A stretch of 64,000 nt of DNA, taken from assembly GCF_947501405.1 (NCBI RefSeq), contig NZ_CANMVK010000005.1, forward strand, positions 186,001 to 250,000, given 5' to 3'. The position numbers and the translations under genes are program-made. The notes beneath the pieces are model-generated. The model was not told the origin of the DNA. It worked only from the letters and a program-made list of their open reading frames with translations, and made no database searches. Source of the DNA: an uncultured Hoeflea sp. Its GTDB lineage: Bacteria > Pseudomonadota > Alphaproteobacteria > Rhizobiales > Rhizobiaceae. This document shows, one piece after another, positions 14,949 to 23,898 of the stretch. Numbering within the stretch: the stretch's first letter is position 1; each line of letters begins with the position of its first letter.

Positions 14949-15949
14949 ATGACACGACACGGATGACGCCCGACGCAGTTACGGAGCTGATCGCCGGTGC
15001 GCTGACACGCAGCCGCACATCCCAGGCCAACGCGGCCTCGGTGGCCCGCGCGCTGCTGGCGGCGGAGCTCGCCGGGCAGAACGGGCACGGTCTGCGGCGG
15101 GTTGCGGCCTATTCGGCGCAGGCGCGGGCCGGCAAGGTCGACGGGTTGGCGACGCCGGTGTCCGCGCAGTTTCGGCCCGGAGCGCTGTCGATCGATGCCG
15201 GCAACGGCTTTGCCTATCCGGCGATGGATCTGGCGGTCGACTGGTTGCCGGACGCGGCGCGGAGCCAGGGGATTGCCATTGCCGGGATTCGGCGGTCGCA
15301 TCATTGCGGCGTGGCCGGGGTGATTGTCGAAGCGCTGGCTGAGCAGGGCGTTGCAGCGCTGATGGTCGCCAATGCGCCGGCGGCGATGGCGCCGTGGGGC
15401 GGACGGCGGGCGCTGTTTGGCACCGATCCGATTGCATTTGCCGCACCGCTCGACGGTCAAGACCCGGTGGTGGTCGATATTTCGCTGTCGAAAGTGGCGC
15501 GCGGCAAGATCATGGCCGCCGCACAGAAAGGCGATGCCATTCCCGAGGGCTGGGCGCTCGACCCCGACGGTCAACCCACCACCGACGCCAAAGCGGCGAT
15601 GGCCGGCACCATGATTCCACTGGGCGACGCCAAAGGCACGGCGCTGGCGCTGATGGTGGAATTGCTGTGCGCCGGTCTCACAGGGGCCAATTACGCCTGG
15701 CAGGCGAGTTCGTTTTTTGACGACAAGGGCGATCCACCCGGCACCGGGCAGGCGATCATCGCGATTGATCCGGATGCATTCGGGCCCGGCGGGGGCGAGC
15801 GCATGGCGATGATGGCCGATATGGTTGCAGGCACCGAAGGCGCCCGGCTGCCCGGCCGCCGCCGCCAGCAGGTCCGCGCCGATTATCTGGCAAACGGCAT
15901 CCCGGTCGACGTCGCTCTGGCCGACGATATCCGGGCTATCGGCGGATGA
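14945..15949 (+). CDS. comC: Type 2 malate/lactate dehydrogenase family, candidate (R)-sulfolactate dehydrogenase
   Basis: The 334-residue protein belongs to the Ldh2/MDG1 family, unrelated to classical MDH. Visible features are NGHGLRRVAAY near residue 38, the catalytic region IAGIRRSHHCGVAG near residue 118, and MIPLGDAKGTALALMVELLCAGLTGA near residue 220. ComC reduces 3-sulfopyruvate to (R)-sulfolactate with NAD(P)H. It is the last gene of the suy operon, joined to slcC by an ATGA overlap. The downstream TRAP operon is convergent, 37 bp away. A GCGCC/GGCGC hairpin at 15961-15976 lacks a T tract and is not called as a terminator. Confidence 0.8.
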   Translation: MNDTTRMTPDAVTELIAGALTRSRTSQANAASVARALLAAELAGQNGHGLRRVAAYSAQARAGKVDGLATPVSAQFRPGALSIDAGNGFAYPAMDLAVDWLPDAARSQGIAIAGIRRSHHCGVAGVIVEALAEQGVAALMVANAPAAMAPWGGRRALFGTDPIAFAAPLDGQDPVVVDISLSKVARGKIMAAAQKGDAIPEGWALDPDGQPTTDAKAAMAGTMIPLGDAKGTALALMVELLCAGLTGANYAWQASSFFDDKGDPPGTGQAIIAIDPDAFGPGGGERMAMMADMVAGTEGARLPGRRRQQVRADYLANGIPVDVALADDIRAIGG

Positions 15950-15986
15950 GGGGTATCCCCGCGCCGGGATCGGCGCAGGCGCTCGC

Positions 15987-17309
15987 TCAGTAGAGCAGCC
16001 TGACGGCCACCAGGGTGATGGCCGGGAACATGGTGAGAATGGCGACGCGGACGATGTCGGTGAGCACAAAGGGCGCTACGCCACGATAGGTGGCCGACAA
16101 CGGCGTGTCCTTGGCCATGGAATTGATGACGAAGAGGTTCATGCCGACGGGCGGCGTGATCAACCCGACCTCGACGACGATCAGCACGATGATGCCGAAC
16201 CAGAGTGCAAACTCCTCGGGCGTCAGGCCGAAATCCAGCGCCGACATGATCGGGAAAAAGATCGGCACTGTGAGCAGGATCATCGACAGCGAATCCATCA
16301 CGCAGCCGAACACCAGATAAAGCAGCAGCACCGCGACCATTACCAGCCATGGATTGAAACCCTGGCTGCCGACAAAGGCTGCAGCGGTCTGCGGCAACTG
16401 GCTCAAGGCCAGGAAGGCGTTGAACACGCCGGCGCCGAAGACGATCAGGAAGATCATGCCGGTGGCGCTGGCGGTGGTCAGGATCGAGGATTTGAGCGTC
16501 GCGCGGTTGAGCCCGCCATTGACCAGGGCGATAACCCCGGTGCCGAAGGCGCCGATGGCAGCGGCTTCGGTGGGGGTGAAGATGCCGCCATAGATGCCGC
16601 CGACCACTGTTACGAAAACCACCAGCACCGGCCAGACCGCGAGCAGGCTGCGGAAACGTTCGGAATAGGGCGCGCGCTCGCGGTTGCCCGCCGAGCCCGG
16701 CTTGAGCCGCACATAGATCGCTATGGCGATCATGTAACCCACGGCAGCCAGGATGCCGGGAATGAAGGCTGCGACAAACAGCTTGGCGATATTCTGCTCG
16801 GTCAGGATGGCGTAAATTACCAGGATCACCGAGGGCGGAATGAGAATTCCGAGCGTCCCGCCGGCAGCCAGCGCGCCGGTCGCCAGTTCACCCGAATAGC
16901 CGTAGCGCTTGAGCTCGGGCAGGGCCACCTGACCCATGGTGGCGGCGGTGGCGAGCGAGGAACCGCAAATCGCGCCGAACCCGGCACAAGCGCCGACGGC
17001 GGCCATAGCGACACCGCCCTTCTTGTGGCCGATCCAGGTTTCGGCCGCCTTGAACAGCGCCTGAGACATGCCGCCAAGGGTTGCGAACTGACCCATCAGC
17101 AAGAACAGCGGAATGATCGATAGCGAATAGCTTGAAAACGTGCCCCAGGTCAGGTTCTTGAGCTGCGCGAAGATCATAAGGAACGAGCCGTTGATGAAAT
17201 AGCTGCCACCGATGCCGGTGATCAGCATCGCCAGCCCAATCGGGATCCTGAGGAAGATCAGCGCCAGCAGCACCGGAAAGGAGAGCAGGGCGATATCGAT
17301 ATTGGTCAA
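15987..17309 (-). CDS. TRAP transporter large permease (DctM type), second system
   Basis: The preferred start is TTG 17309, which overlaps the dctQ stop (TTGA), giving 440 residues starting LTNIDIALLSFPVLLALIFLRIP. A longer upstream frame exists but runs through dctQ and lacks family similarity. Family marks include FSSYSLSIIPLFLLMGQFATLGGMS near residue 50, GFGAICGSSLATAATMG near 105, LIPPSVILVIYAILT near 150 and FTPTEAAAIGAFGTG near 250. It forms the membrane channel of a second TRAP system whose SBP and small permease genes lie upstream on the same strand, with a flavin monooxygenase between them. Substrate unknown. Confidence 0.93.
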   Translation of the reverse strand: MTNIDIALLSFPVLLALIFLRIPIGLAMLITGIGGSYFINGSFLMIFAQLKNLTWGTFSSYSLSIIPLFLLMGQFATLGGMSQALFKAAETWIGHKKGGVAMAAVGACAGFGAICGSSLATAATMGQVALPELKRYGYSGELATGALAAGGTLGILIPPSVILVIYAILTEQNIAKLFVAAFIPGILAAVGYMIAIAIYVRLKPGSAGNRERAPYSERFRSLLAVWPVLVVFVTVVGGIYGGIFTPTEAAAIGAFGTGVIALVNGGLNRATLKSSILTTASATGMIFLIVFGAGVFNAFLALSQLPQTAAAFVGSQGFNPWLVMVAVLLLYLVFGCVMDSLSMILLTVPIFFPIMSALDFGLTPEEFALWFGIIVLIVVEVGLITPPVGMNLFVINSMAKDTPLSATYRGVAPFVLTDIVRVAILTMFPAITLVAVRLLY

Positions 17310-17836
17310 TGCACGGCCTCCCCGTGAACCTGGTCGCGTCCGGTGGCAAGCACTCGCAGGCTCAGGATCACGCACCAGGCGCTGATCAACACGAAACCGA
17401 AGGCGCCGACCAGACCCGAGGCATAGGCCCACCATATGGGATACTGGATGATGAAGGTGGTTTCGCCATAGGCGAATTTATCCAGTGTTCCTTCCCAGTG
17501 CTTCCAGGCCAGAAGCAGCGCGATCGCCAGCATCAATACATCGGCGAAGAGATCAATAATCCGGTTGAAGCGTATGCCCAGATGCATGGTGAGGATTTCC
17601 ACCGCCGCGTGTTGGCGATTGATCTGAACCCAGGGCAGGAAGGCGAAGACCGCAAATCCGGTGCCCAGTTCCACCAGTTCGAAATCGCCGCGGATCGGAC
17701 CCAATCCGATGGCGAGAAGGGCGCGCCCCGAGACCGAAGCCACGGTGGACAGCAGCACCAGAATGAGTGCCAGCCCGCCCAACACGGCGAGAAAGGCGGC
17801 AAGCCTGCGCATGAAGCGGTCAATATGATCAAACAT
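17306..17836 (-). CDS. TRAP transporter small permease (DctQ type), second system
   Basis: A 176-residue protein with four hydrophobic helices (about residues 12-40, 50-72, 90-110, 130-158). It has the DctQ-type segment FLPWVQINRQHAAVEILTMHLG in the middle. It overlaps the monooxygenase gene upstream by 8 nt and the large permease by 4 nt, so the three genes are tightly coupled. It pairs with the large permease encoded next. No copy of the GntR operator was found upstream, so this transporter is probably regulated apart from the sulfonate locus. Confidence 0.88.
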   Translation of the reverse strand: MFDHIDRFMRRLAAFLAVLGGLALILVLLSTVASVSGRALLAIGLGPIRGDFELVELGTGFAVFAFLPWVQINRQHAAVEILTMHLGIRFNRIIDLFADVLMLAIALLLAWKHWEGTLDKFAYGETTFIIQYPIWWAYASGLVGAFGFVLISAWCVILSLRVLATGRDQVHGEAVH

Positions 17837-19142
17837 CCGCGGGATCTCCGTTGCGGTTGCCCGTGGATTGCGCGTTCCCCTTGTCGCCGCCGATCAGCGG
17901 CGGGCGGGAGTTGAGTGTGTCGCGATCAAATCCTGCGAGCGCCTTGTAGCGCGCCGCATGCTCGTGAAGCTCGTCGGTGCTCATGATGTCGGTGATGTGT
18001 TCAAACATGCCCTGACATTTCTCTTCGACGACCTGCATGATCTGGTCGGGTCCATTGCCGCGATTGGCGGTGACGATGCGGCTGGTGGCCGGACGCCGTT
18101 CGTCTTCATAGGTGATCAGCGCCTGTTTAGACAGCCCCTGTTCGACCAGGCATTTGCCCAAAACGCGTGCGTCGAGGATTGCCTGCGACGCGCCATTGGA
18201 ACCGATCGGGTACATCGGGTGGGCGGCGTCGCCCATCAGGGTAACGCGGCCTTCGCCCCATTTGTCGAGTGGATTGCGGTCGACCATCGGATATTCGTAG
18301 ATCGCATCCGCGGCCTTGATCAAGGCCGGCACATCGAGCCAGTCAAAATCCCATTTCTCAAATGCCGGGAGGAAGTCCTCAAGCCGGCCGGGGCGGTTCC
18401 AGTCTTCCCGGTTCCACAGCGCATCGGGCGTCTTCTTAAGTTCGGCGACCCAGTTGATGTCGACAAGGCCGGTCTTGGGGTCGGGGACTGAGATCGGATA
18501 GGTGACGAATTTCTGCCACTCATGACCGGCCATGGCCATCGAGGCGCCGGTCAGAAAAGGCTTGGCGCGGCTGGTTGCGCGCCACAGGACCGCGCCGCCC
18601 CAGACCGGTGGGCCTTCAGTCGGGTTCATCTGCGCACGTATGGCCGAATGGATGCCGTCAGCGGCAATCAGCAAGCTCCCGCGCTCGCTGCGCTTGATCC
18701 CGTCGCGGCTTTCAAGCTCGAGGGTTACGCCCTGATCATCCTGCGAAAAACCTGTGGCCTTCCAGCCGGTTTCGACGGCGTCCTGTCCCAGGCGCTCCCG
18801 GAGCATCGCCAGCAGCATGAGTTGCAGCCGGCCGCGGTGGACGGAAAATTGCGGCCAGTTATAACCGGCATCGTGGCCGCGCGCCTCGGACCAGATCAGT
18901 CGTCCATGTTTGGAGTAATAGGCAACCTCGCGGGTGCGAATGCCTACGGGTTCGAGCTGCTCGGCCAGCCCGAGTTCGAACAATTCGCGAATGGCATGCG
19001 GCTGCAGGTTGATGCCAACGCCCAGAGGCCGGATGTCCGCAACCTGCTCGAAAAGTTTGACCGGCACACCGATCTGGTGGCAGGTCAGCGCGAAGGTGAG
19101 ACCGGCAATGCCGGCGCCGGCAACAAGAATGGTCATCGTCAA
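17829..19142 (-). CDS. FAD-dependent monooxygenase (PhzS / salicylate-hydroxylase-like)
   Basis: The 437-residue protein has the three group A flavoprotein hydroxylase motifs: GxGxxG (LVAGAGIAGLTFALTC, residues 5-20), DG (LLIAADGIHSAIRAQ, about 160) and GD (VTLMGDAAHPMYPIGSNGASQAILDARVLG, about 310). The GSNGASQAI segment resembles the PhzS subgroup. Such enzymes hydroxylate aromatic compounds with NAD(P)H and O2. Location between the SBP and permease genes of a TRAP system suggests the transporter brings in its substrate or a precursor, perhaps an aromatic acid. The last about 30 residues are unusual and low in similarity to the family core. Confidence 0.87.
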   Translation of the reverse strand: MTMTILVAGAGIAGLTFALTCHQIGVPVKLFEQVADIRPLGVGINLQPHAIRELFELGLAEQLEPVGIRTREVAYYSKHGRLIWSEARGHDAGYNWPQFSVHRGRLQLMLLAMLRERLGQDAVETGWKATGFSQDDQGVTLELESRDGIKRSERGSLLIAADGIHSAIRAQMNPTEGPPVWGGAVLWRATSRAKPFLTGASMAMAGHEWQKFVTYPISVPDPKTGLVDINWVAELKKTPDALWNREDWNRPGRLEDFLPAFEKWDFDWLDVPALIKAADAIYEYPMVDRNPLDKWGEGRVTLMGDAAHPMYPIGSNGASQAILDARVLGKCLVEQGLSKQALITYEDERRPATSRIVTANRGNGPDQIMQVVEEKCQGMFEHITDIMSTDELHEHAARYKALAGFDRDTLNSRPPLIGGDKGNAQSTGNRNGDPADV

Positions 19143-19157
19143 ACCCGAATATCAAGT

Positions 19158-19193
19158 CCGGCGGAGCCCGCCACCTGGGGTGAACTCCGCCGG
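19158..19193 (-). repeat. Inverted repeat between dctP2 and the monooxygenase gene
   Basis: CCGGCGGAG at 19158-19166 and CTCCGCCGG at 19185-19193 can form a perfect 9-bp stem with an 18-nt loop. It sits in the 74-bp gap between the SBP gene and the monooxygenase gene. No T tract follows on the minus strand, so it is not a strong terminator. A stem here could protect the SBP part of the message or reduce read-through, giving more binding protein than permease; that role is inference. Confidence 0.6.
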
Positions 19194-19216
19194 AAGCTTC
19201 TTGAGGCCAGTTGACC

Positions 19217-20266
19217 TTACTTGGTGTGTTTGGCGATCAGTTCCTGCGCCTTGGCATGCAGCGCCTTGCCATCGATGCCCTTGCCTTCCATTTCCTCGTA
19301 CCAGTTGTCGATGACGGTCTGGGACGCATCGCGCCAGCGCTGCAATTCGTCGCCCTCAATCTGCACGATCTCGTTGTCGGTAGCTTCCGCGACCTTGCGG
19401 CTTGGCGCATCGAAGGCGGCCTGGGTCTTGCCGGCAAAGGCCGAGAATTCGAGGCCGGTGTTGTCGTCGATCACCTTTTTGAGGTCATCGGGCAGGCTGT
19501 CGTATTTGGCTTGGTTCATGGCCAGCACGAAGGCGGCGGTGTAAAGTGCGTGGTCGCCGCCAAACTCGGTATGGGTATTGACCAGTTCGGCGATCTTGAG
19601 CGCCGGGGTGACTTCCCACGGGATCACGGTGCCGTCGATCACGCCCTTGGACAGGGCTTCCGGAATGGCGGGAACCGGCATGCCGATGGGCTCGGCGCCG
19701 AGTTCGGCGAGCATGCCGTTGATTACCCGGGTGGGGCCGCGCAGCTTCTTGCTCTGCATGTCCTCGAGCTTACGCACGCCCTCGCCCTTGGCGTGGACGA
19801 CACCTGGACCGTGGACCCAGGTGGCAAGAATCTTGACGCCCTTGAACTGGCTTTCTTCCATGTCGGATTTGAACAGCTCCCAATAGGCGCGCGAGGTGGC
19901 TTCCGCATTGGTCATCATGAAGGGAAGCTCAAACACCTCGACGCTGGGGAAGCGGCCCGGGGTGTAGCCCGGAAGCGTCCAGACAATGTCGACAACGCCG
20001 TCGCGTGCCTGGTCCATCAGTTGCGGCGGAGTGCCGCCCAGCGACATGGCGGAAAACACCTCGACCTTGATGCGGCCATCGGAGGCTTCGCCGATTTGTT
20101 CGGCCCAGGGAATGAGAATTTCCGCCGGGACATTGGCCTGTGGCGGCAAGAACTGGTGCATGCGCAGGGTGACTTCCTGCGCGAGAGCGCTTGCCGAAGC
20201 AAACCCGAGCGCGGAAACGGCAATGGCCGCTGCGGCGGCGGATTTCAGGAATTTGCGTTTTTTCAT
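19217..20266 (-). CDS. TRAP transporter substrate-binding protein (DctP family), second system
   Basis: ATG 20266 follows GGGAGG closely and gives a signal peptide MKKRKFLKSAAAAAIAVSALGFASASALA-QEVTLRMHQFLPP. The 349-residue product is a periplasmic DctP protein: SLGGTPPQLMDQARDGVVDIVWTLPGYTPGRFP, FELPFMMTNAEATSRAYWELF, then KLRGPTRVINGMLAELGAEPIGMPVPAIPEALSKGVIDGTVIPWEV. The arginine in KLRGPTR is at the usual ligand-carboxylate position. It is the first gene of a minus-strand operon with the monooxygenase and the two permeases. The ligand is likely an organic anion; a link to sulfolactate is possible because the operon faces comC, but nothing in the sequence shows it. Confidence 0.93.
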   Translation of the reverse strand: MKKRKFLKSAAAAAIAVSALGFASASALAQEVTLRMHQFLPPQANVPAEILIPWAEQIGEASDGRIKVEVFSAMSLGGTPPQLMDQARDGVVDIVWTLPGYTPGRFPSVEVFELPFMMTNAEATSRAYWELFKSDMEESQFKGVKILATWVHGPGVVHAKGEGVRKLEDMQSKKLRGPTRVINGMLAELGAEPIGMPVPAIPEALSKGVIDGTVIPWEVTPALKIAELVNTHTEFGGDHALYTAAFVLAMNQAKYDSLPDDLKKVIDDNTGLEFSAFAGKTQAAFDAPSRKVAEATDNEIVQIEGDELQRWRDASQTVIDNWYEEMEGKGIDGKALHAKAQELIAKHTK

Positions 20267-20850
20267 TGTATCCTCCCAGATAAGTGAAGCGGGTCGCATC
20301 CCGCGGTTGGCCCGGAAACTACGGGTAAAATTTGTAACTGCCTAGAGTTAGAATCCCCTAATTTGACGGCGCCTCCGTAATCTCTTGCCGCGGTATGCCG
20401 GGCAAAAGGCCGCGAAAAGCGGGGCCAGCGGTCTTACTGTGTCCCGGCGGCTGTATGATGCACGCCCTTGCGGGTTTGCATCAACATCGGCTGGTAGTGC
20501 GCGGTCGATGCAAGCTCATGATGAATTGACCGACCGATCGGTCAGTTTATAAGCGAGATTGATCCCGGCGACAACTGTTTTTTGCCGGCAGTGGGTTTCA
20601 TGGCCCGACTGAAGCAAAGCGCGGGGCGTGGCATCGGCGCGCCGTGGCTGCCGTTTCGCCGGGATGCTGGTGCAAAAGGAGCCCTTTTGCCGGAACAATC
20701 GCGTTGCTGTGCGGATTTGGAGAACGGGCAAAGCCGCGATGGAGATGGCGTTGATCTGTTTTATCCAAGTTTGACGGTTGATCCTTTTGAAAAAAAGGAA
20801 AATGATGACCTCAGGGTGAGTGAGGATCAAACCCCCAAGGGAGGAAATTG
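20267..20850. other. Intergenic region without a gene; TetR-type palindrome inside
   Basis: About 580 bp separate the divergent dctP2 and the hydroxylase small-subunit gene. Small open frames on both strands here lack family resemblance and ribosome sites and were not accepted. The region holds a GACCGATCGGTC palindrome (20532-20543) and, close to the plus-strand gene, AAGGGAGGAAATTG as ribosome binding site. No copy of GTCTTATATAAGAC was found. Promoters for both directions must lie here. Confidence 0.6.
20527..20545. promoter_or_regulatory. Candidate TetR-family operator
   Basis: The sequence TGACCGACCGATCGGTCAG contains the perfect 12-bp palindrome GACCGATCGGTC (20532-20543) and an extra upstream GACC half-site. 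It resembles the TGACCGACCGGTCGGTCA type of operator bound by several TetR/AcrR regulators. It is about 300 bp from both flanking start codons. No TetR-family gene is present in this window, so the regulator would be encoded elsewhere. Confidence 0.5.
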
Positions 20851-21342
20851 ATGGCGAATGTATCGATGACCGTGAACGGGCGCACCGTTTCCGGCCACTG
20901 CGAGGACAGGACCTTGCTGGTCCAGTTTATCCGCGAAAATCTCGGGCTGACGGGAACCCATGTCGGTTGCGACACCTCGCAATGCGGCGCCTGTGTGGTG
21001 CATGTCGACGGCAAGGCAGTCAAATCCTGCACCATGCTGGCTGCGCAGGCTGACGGCTCGGAGGTGATGACCATCGAGGGCCTGGCTTCGGGCGGCGAGT
21101 TGCATCCGGTTCAGGCGGCGTTTCGCGAGCATCATGGTCTGCAGTGCGGCTTTTGCACTCCGGGCATGATCATGTCGGCGGTTGACATCATCAACCGTCA
21201 TGGCGGGCAGCTTGACGAGCAAACCGTGCGGGCCGAGCTGGAAGGCAATATCTGCCGCTGCACGGGCTATCACAACATCGTCAAGGCAATTCTCGACGCT
21301 GCGTCCAAGATGGGCGACAGCGCCAAGGTCGCCGCCGAATAG
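20851..21342 (+). CDS. Molybdenum hydroxylase small subunit, two [2Fe-2S] clusters
   Basis: ATG 20851 follows GGGAGG; the 163-residue protein matches the small subunit of the xanthine dehydrogenase/CO dehydrogenase family. The plant-type ferredoxin domain has [22 protein letters not shown], preceded at about residue 22 by a short conserved strand. The second cluster domain has [16 protein letters not shown] and [14 protein letters not shown]. It passes electrons from the molybdenum subunit to the FAD subunit. The large and medium subunit genes follow on the same strand, with an unusual 189-bp gap before the large subunit. Substrate is not evident. Confidence 0.93.
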   Translation: MANVSMTVNGRTVSGHCEDRTLLVQFIRENLGLTGTHVGCDTSQCGACVVHVDGKAVKSCTMLAAQADGSEVMTIEGLASGGELHPVQAAFREHHGLQCGFCTPGMIMSAVDIINRHGGQLDEQTVRAELEGNICRCTGYHNIVKAILDAASKMGDSAKVAAE

Positions 21343-21531
21343 ACAACGCCGAAACCGGCGAAGGTTCGCGGTGTCGAGATTCGAGGCGACAGGCAAACCG
21401 GGCGGTGACGGCTCAGCGATTGCAGCGGCGTAAACAGGATAGCGCAGCGGCAACCGAGCCCAGACCCCGGAAACCTGGCCCTGACACGGACACTGATTGT
21501 TTCGCCACACTCAACCGGAGGAGTTTGAGAG

Positions 21532-23880
21532 ATGGGAATGGAAGGCATTGGCGCCCGCGTGGCGCGCAAGGAAGACAAACGGTTTATCACCGGCAAGGGC
21601 CGCTACACCGATGACATGGTGGTTCCGGGCATGAAGCATGCGCATTTCGTGCGGTCGCCGCATGCGCATGCCAAGATCATCAGCATCGACACATCAGAAG
21701 CCGACAAGATGCCGGGCGTAATCGGCATCTTGAATGGCGCGCAGTTGTCCGAGGATGAAATCGGCAACATCATCTGCGGCTGGATGATCCATTCCAAGGA
21801 TGGATCGCCGATGAATATGGGCGCCTGGCGGCCGCTGGCGCAGGATACCGTCCGCTATGTCGGCGATGCGGTGGCGATCGTGGTCGCCGACACCAAGGCC
21901 CAGGCCCGCGATGCCGCGGAAGCCGTGGTGGTCGAATATGAAGAGCTGCCAGTGGTCACGGATGCCGTGAGTGCGCTTGAGGATGGTGCACCTCAGCTTC
22001 ATCCGGAAGCCAAGAACAACCTGATCTTCGATTGGGAGATCGGCGACGGGGCCGCCACCGATGCGGCGATCGAGGCTGCGGCGCATGTGACGGAAATGAA
22101 GATCGTCAACAACCGTCTGGTGCCCAATCCGATGGAGCCGCGCGCCGCACTTGGTGTCTATGATGGCGGTGAGGATCATTACACGCTCTGGACCACCTCG
22201 CAGAACCCGCATGTGGCGCGGCTGGTGCTCAGCGCGTTCTACAATGTCGCGCCGGAAAACAAGCTTCGGGTGATTGCGCCCGATGTTGGCGGCGGCTTCG
22301 GATCGAAGATCTACATCTATCCCGAAGAGATCGTCTGTCTCTGGGCTTCCAAGCGCACCGGGGTTCCGGTCAAATGGAATTGTGACCGGACCGAGGCGTT
22401 CCTGACCGACGCCCATGGCCGCGATCATGTCTCGACCATCAAGATGGCATTCGACGCCGACAACAAGATCACCGGCTTCAAGGTCGATACCATCGCCAAT
22501 CTCGGCGCCTATATGTCGCTGTTTTCGAGCTCGGTGCCGACCTATCTCTATGCGACGCTGCTGTCGGGCCAGTATGAAATCCCGGCGATCCACGCCAATG
22601 TTCGCACGGTTTACACCAACACTGTACCGGTGGACGCCTATCGCGGCGCCGGCCGCCCGGAAGCCTGCTATCTGCTCGAGCGGGTGATGGAAACCGCGGC
22701 GCGCGAACTTGGCGTGACGCCGGCGGATCTCAGGCGCAAGAACTTCATCCGCGAGTTCCCGTACCAGACGCCGGTGATCATGTGCTACGACGCGGGCGAT
22801 TTCGACGCCTCGCTGGATGCGGCGATGAAGGCGATCGACTATGACGGCTTTCCGGCGCGCCGGGCGGAAGCTGAAGCCCGCGGCAAGAAGCGCGGCATCG
22901 GCATCAGTTGCTACATCGAGGCCTGCGGCATCGCGCCGTCTGCGGCGGTGGGGTCGCTTGGCGCCGGCGTCGGGCTGTGGGAGTCAGCGGAAGTGCGGGT
23001 CAATGCGGTGGGCACCATCGAGGTACTGACCGGTTCGCACAGCCACGGCCAAGGCCATGAAACCACGTTTTCGCAACTGGTGGCCGATCGCTTTGGCGTC
23101 GGCATGGATAGCGTCTCGATCGTTCACGGCGACACCGACAAGGTGCAGATGGGTATGGGCACCTACGGCTCGCGCTCCGGCGCGGTCGGTATGTCGGCTA
23201 TCGTCAAGGCGCTCGACAAGGTCGAGGCCAAGGCCAAGAAGATCGCCGCCCATCTGATGGAGGCCGACGAGAGCGATGTCGTCATCGAAAACGGCGAGTT
23301 GAAGGTCGCGGGCACCGACAAGAGCGTGCCGTGGTTCCAGATGGCGCTGGCCGCCTACACAGCGCACAATCTGCCCGAGGGTCTCGAGCCGGGCCTGAAG
23401 GAAGGCGCATTCTACGATCCATCCAACTTCACCTTCCCGGCCGGCACCTATATCTGCGAGGTGGAGGTCGATCCCGACACCGGCAAGACACAGGTCGTGG
23501 ACTTCGTCGCAGCCGACGATTTCGGCAAGATCATCAACCCGATGATTGTCGAGGGGCAGGTGCATGGCGGCGTGGCGCAGGGCATCGGCCAGGCGTTGCT
23601 CGAAGGCACTCACTACGATCCGGACACCGGGCAGCTGCTGACGGCGAGCTACATGGATTACACCATGCCGCGCGCTGATGATCTGCCGTCGTTCAAGGTA
23701 TCGACCACGGAAACGGCCTGTCCGTCCAACCCGCTCGGCATCAAGGGCTGCGGCGAGGCGGGCGCCATCGGGTCTCCGCCGGCGCTGATCAACGCCATCA
23801 CCGACGCAATCGGCAACAATGAACTGGCCATGCCCGCGACCTCGGAACGGGTCTGGGCTGCGCTCAAGTCGGCACAGTAA
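21532..23880 (+). CDS. Molybdenum hydroxylase large subunit (CoxL form II-like)
   Basis: The 782-residue protein is the molybdopterin-cytosine-dinucleotide subunit: an N-terminal a/b hammerhead domain (IGARVARKEDKRFITGKGRYTDD) and then the Mo-binding domains. The active-site loop reads AYRGAGRPEACYLLE near residue 370. This is the form II motif; genuine aerobic CO dehydrogenases carry AYxCSFR. Other marks are PDVGGGFGSK near 260, GSHSHGQGHETTFSQLVADRFG near 505 and GIKGCGEAGAIGSPPALINAI near 740, with the catalytic glutamate in the last. CO oxidation is therefore not supported; hydroxylation of an aromatic, heterocyclic or aldehyde substrate is more likely. Confidence 0.93.
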   Translation: MGMEGIGARVARKEDKRFITGKGRYTDDMVVPGMKHAHFVRSPHAHAKIISIDTSEADKMPGVIGILNGAQLSEDEIGNIICGWMIHSKDGSPMNMGAWRPLAQDTVRYVGDAVAIVVADTKAQARDAAEAVVVEYEELPVVTDAVSALEDGAPQLHPEAKNNLIFDWEIGDGAATDAAIEAAAHVTEMKIVNNRLVPNPMEPRAALGVYDGGEDHYTLWTTSQNPHVARLVLSAFYNVAPENKLRVIAPDVGGGFGSKIYIYPEEIVCLWASKRTGVPVKWNCDRTEAFLTDAHGRDHVSTIKMAFDADNKITGFKVDTIANLGAYMSLFSSSVPTYLYATLLSGQYEIPAIHANVRTVYTNTVPVDAYRGAGRPEACYLLERVMETAARELGVTPADLRRKNFIREFPYQTPVIMCYDAGDFDASLDAAMKAIDYDGFPARRAEAEARGKKRGIGISCYIEACGIAPSAAVGSLGAGVGLWESAEVRVNAVGTIEVLTGSHSHGQGHETTFSQLVADRFGVGMDSVSIVHGDTDKVQMGMGTYGSRSGAVGMSAIVKALDKVEAKAKKIAAHLMEADESDVVIENGELKVAGTDKSVPWFQMALAAYTAHNLPEGLEPGLKEGAFYDPSNFTFPAGTYICEVEVDPDTGKTQVVDFVAADDFGKIINPMIVEGQVHGGVAQGIGQALLEGTHYDPDTGQLLTASYMDYTMPRADDLPSFKVSTTETACPSNPLGIKGCGEAGAIGSPPALINAITDAIGNNELAMPATSERVWAALKSAQ

Positions 23881-23898
23881 GAAAGGGAGGCAGACATC

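Noticed and set aside
15961-15976. GCGCC/GGCGC hairpin after comC as terminator
   Set aside because: No T tract on either strand, so only a weak stem; not called.
15825-17123. Long plus-strand open frame of 432 codons opposite the second dctM
   Set aside because: Rich in Gln, Asp, Gly, Arg and His, without domain or ribosome site; it is the shadow of the TRAP permease gene.
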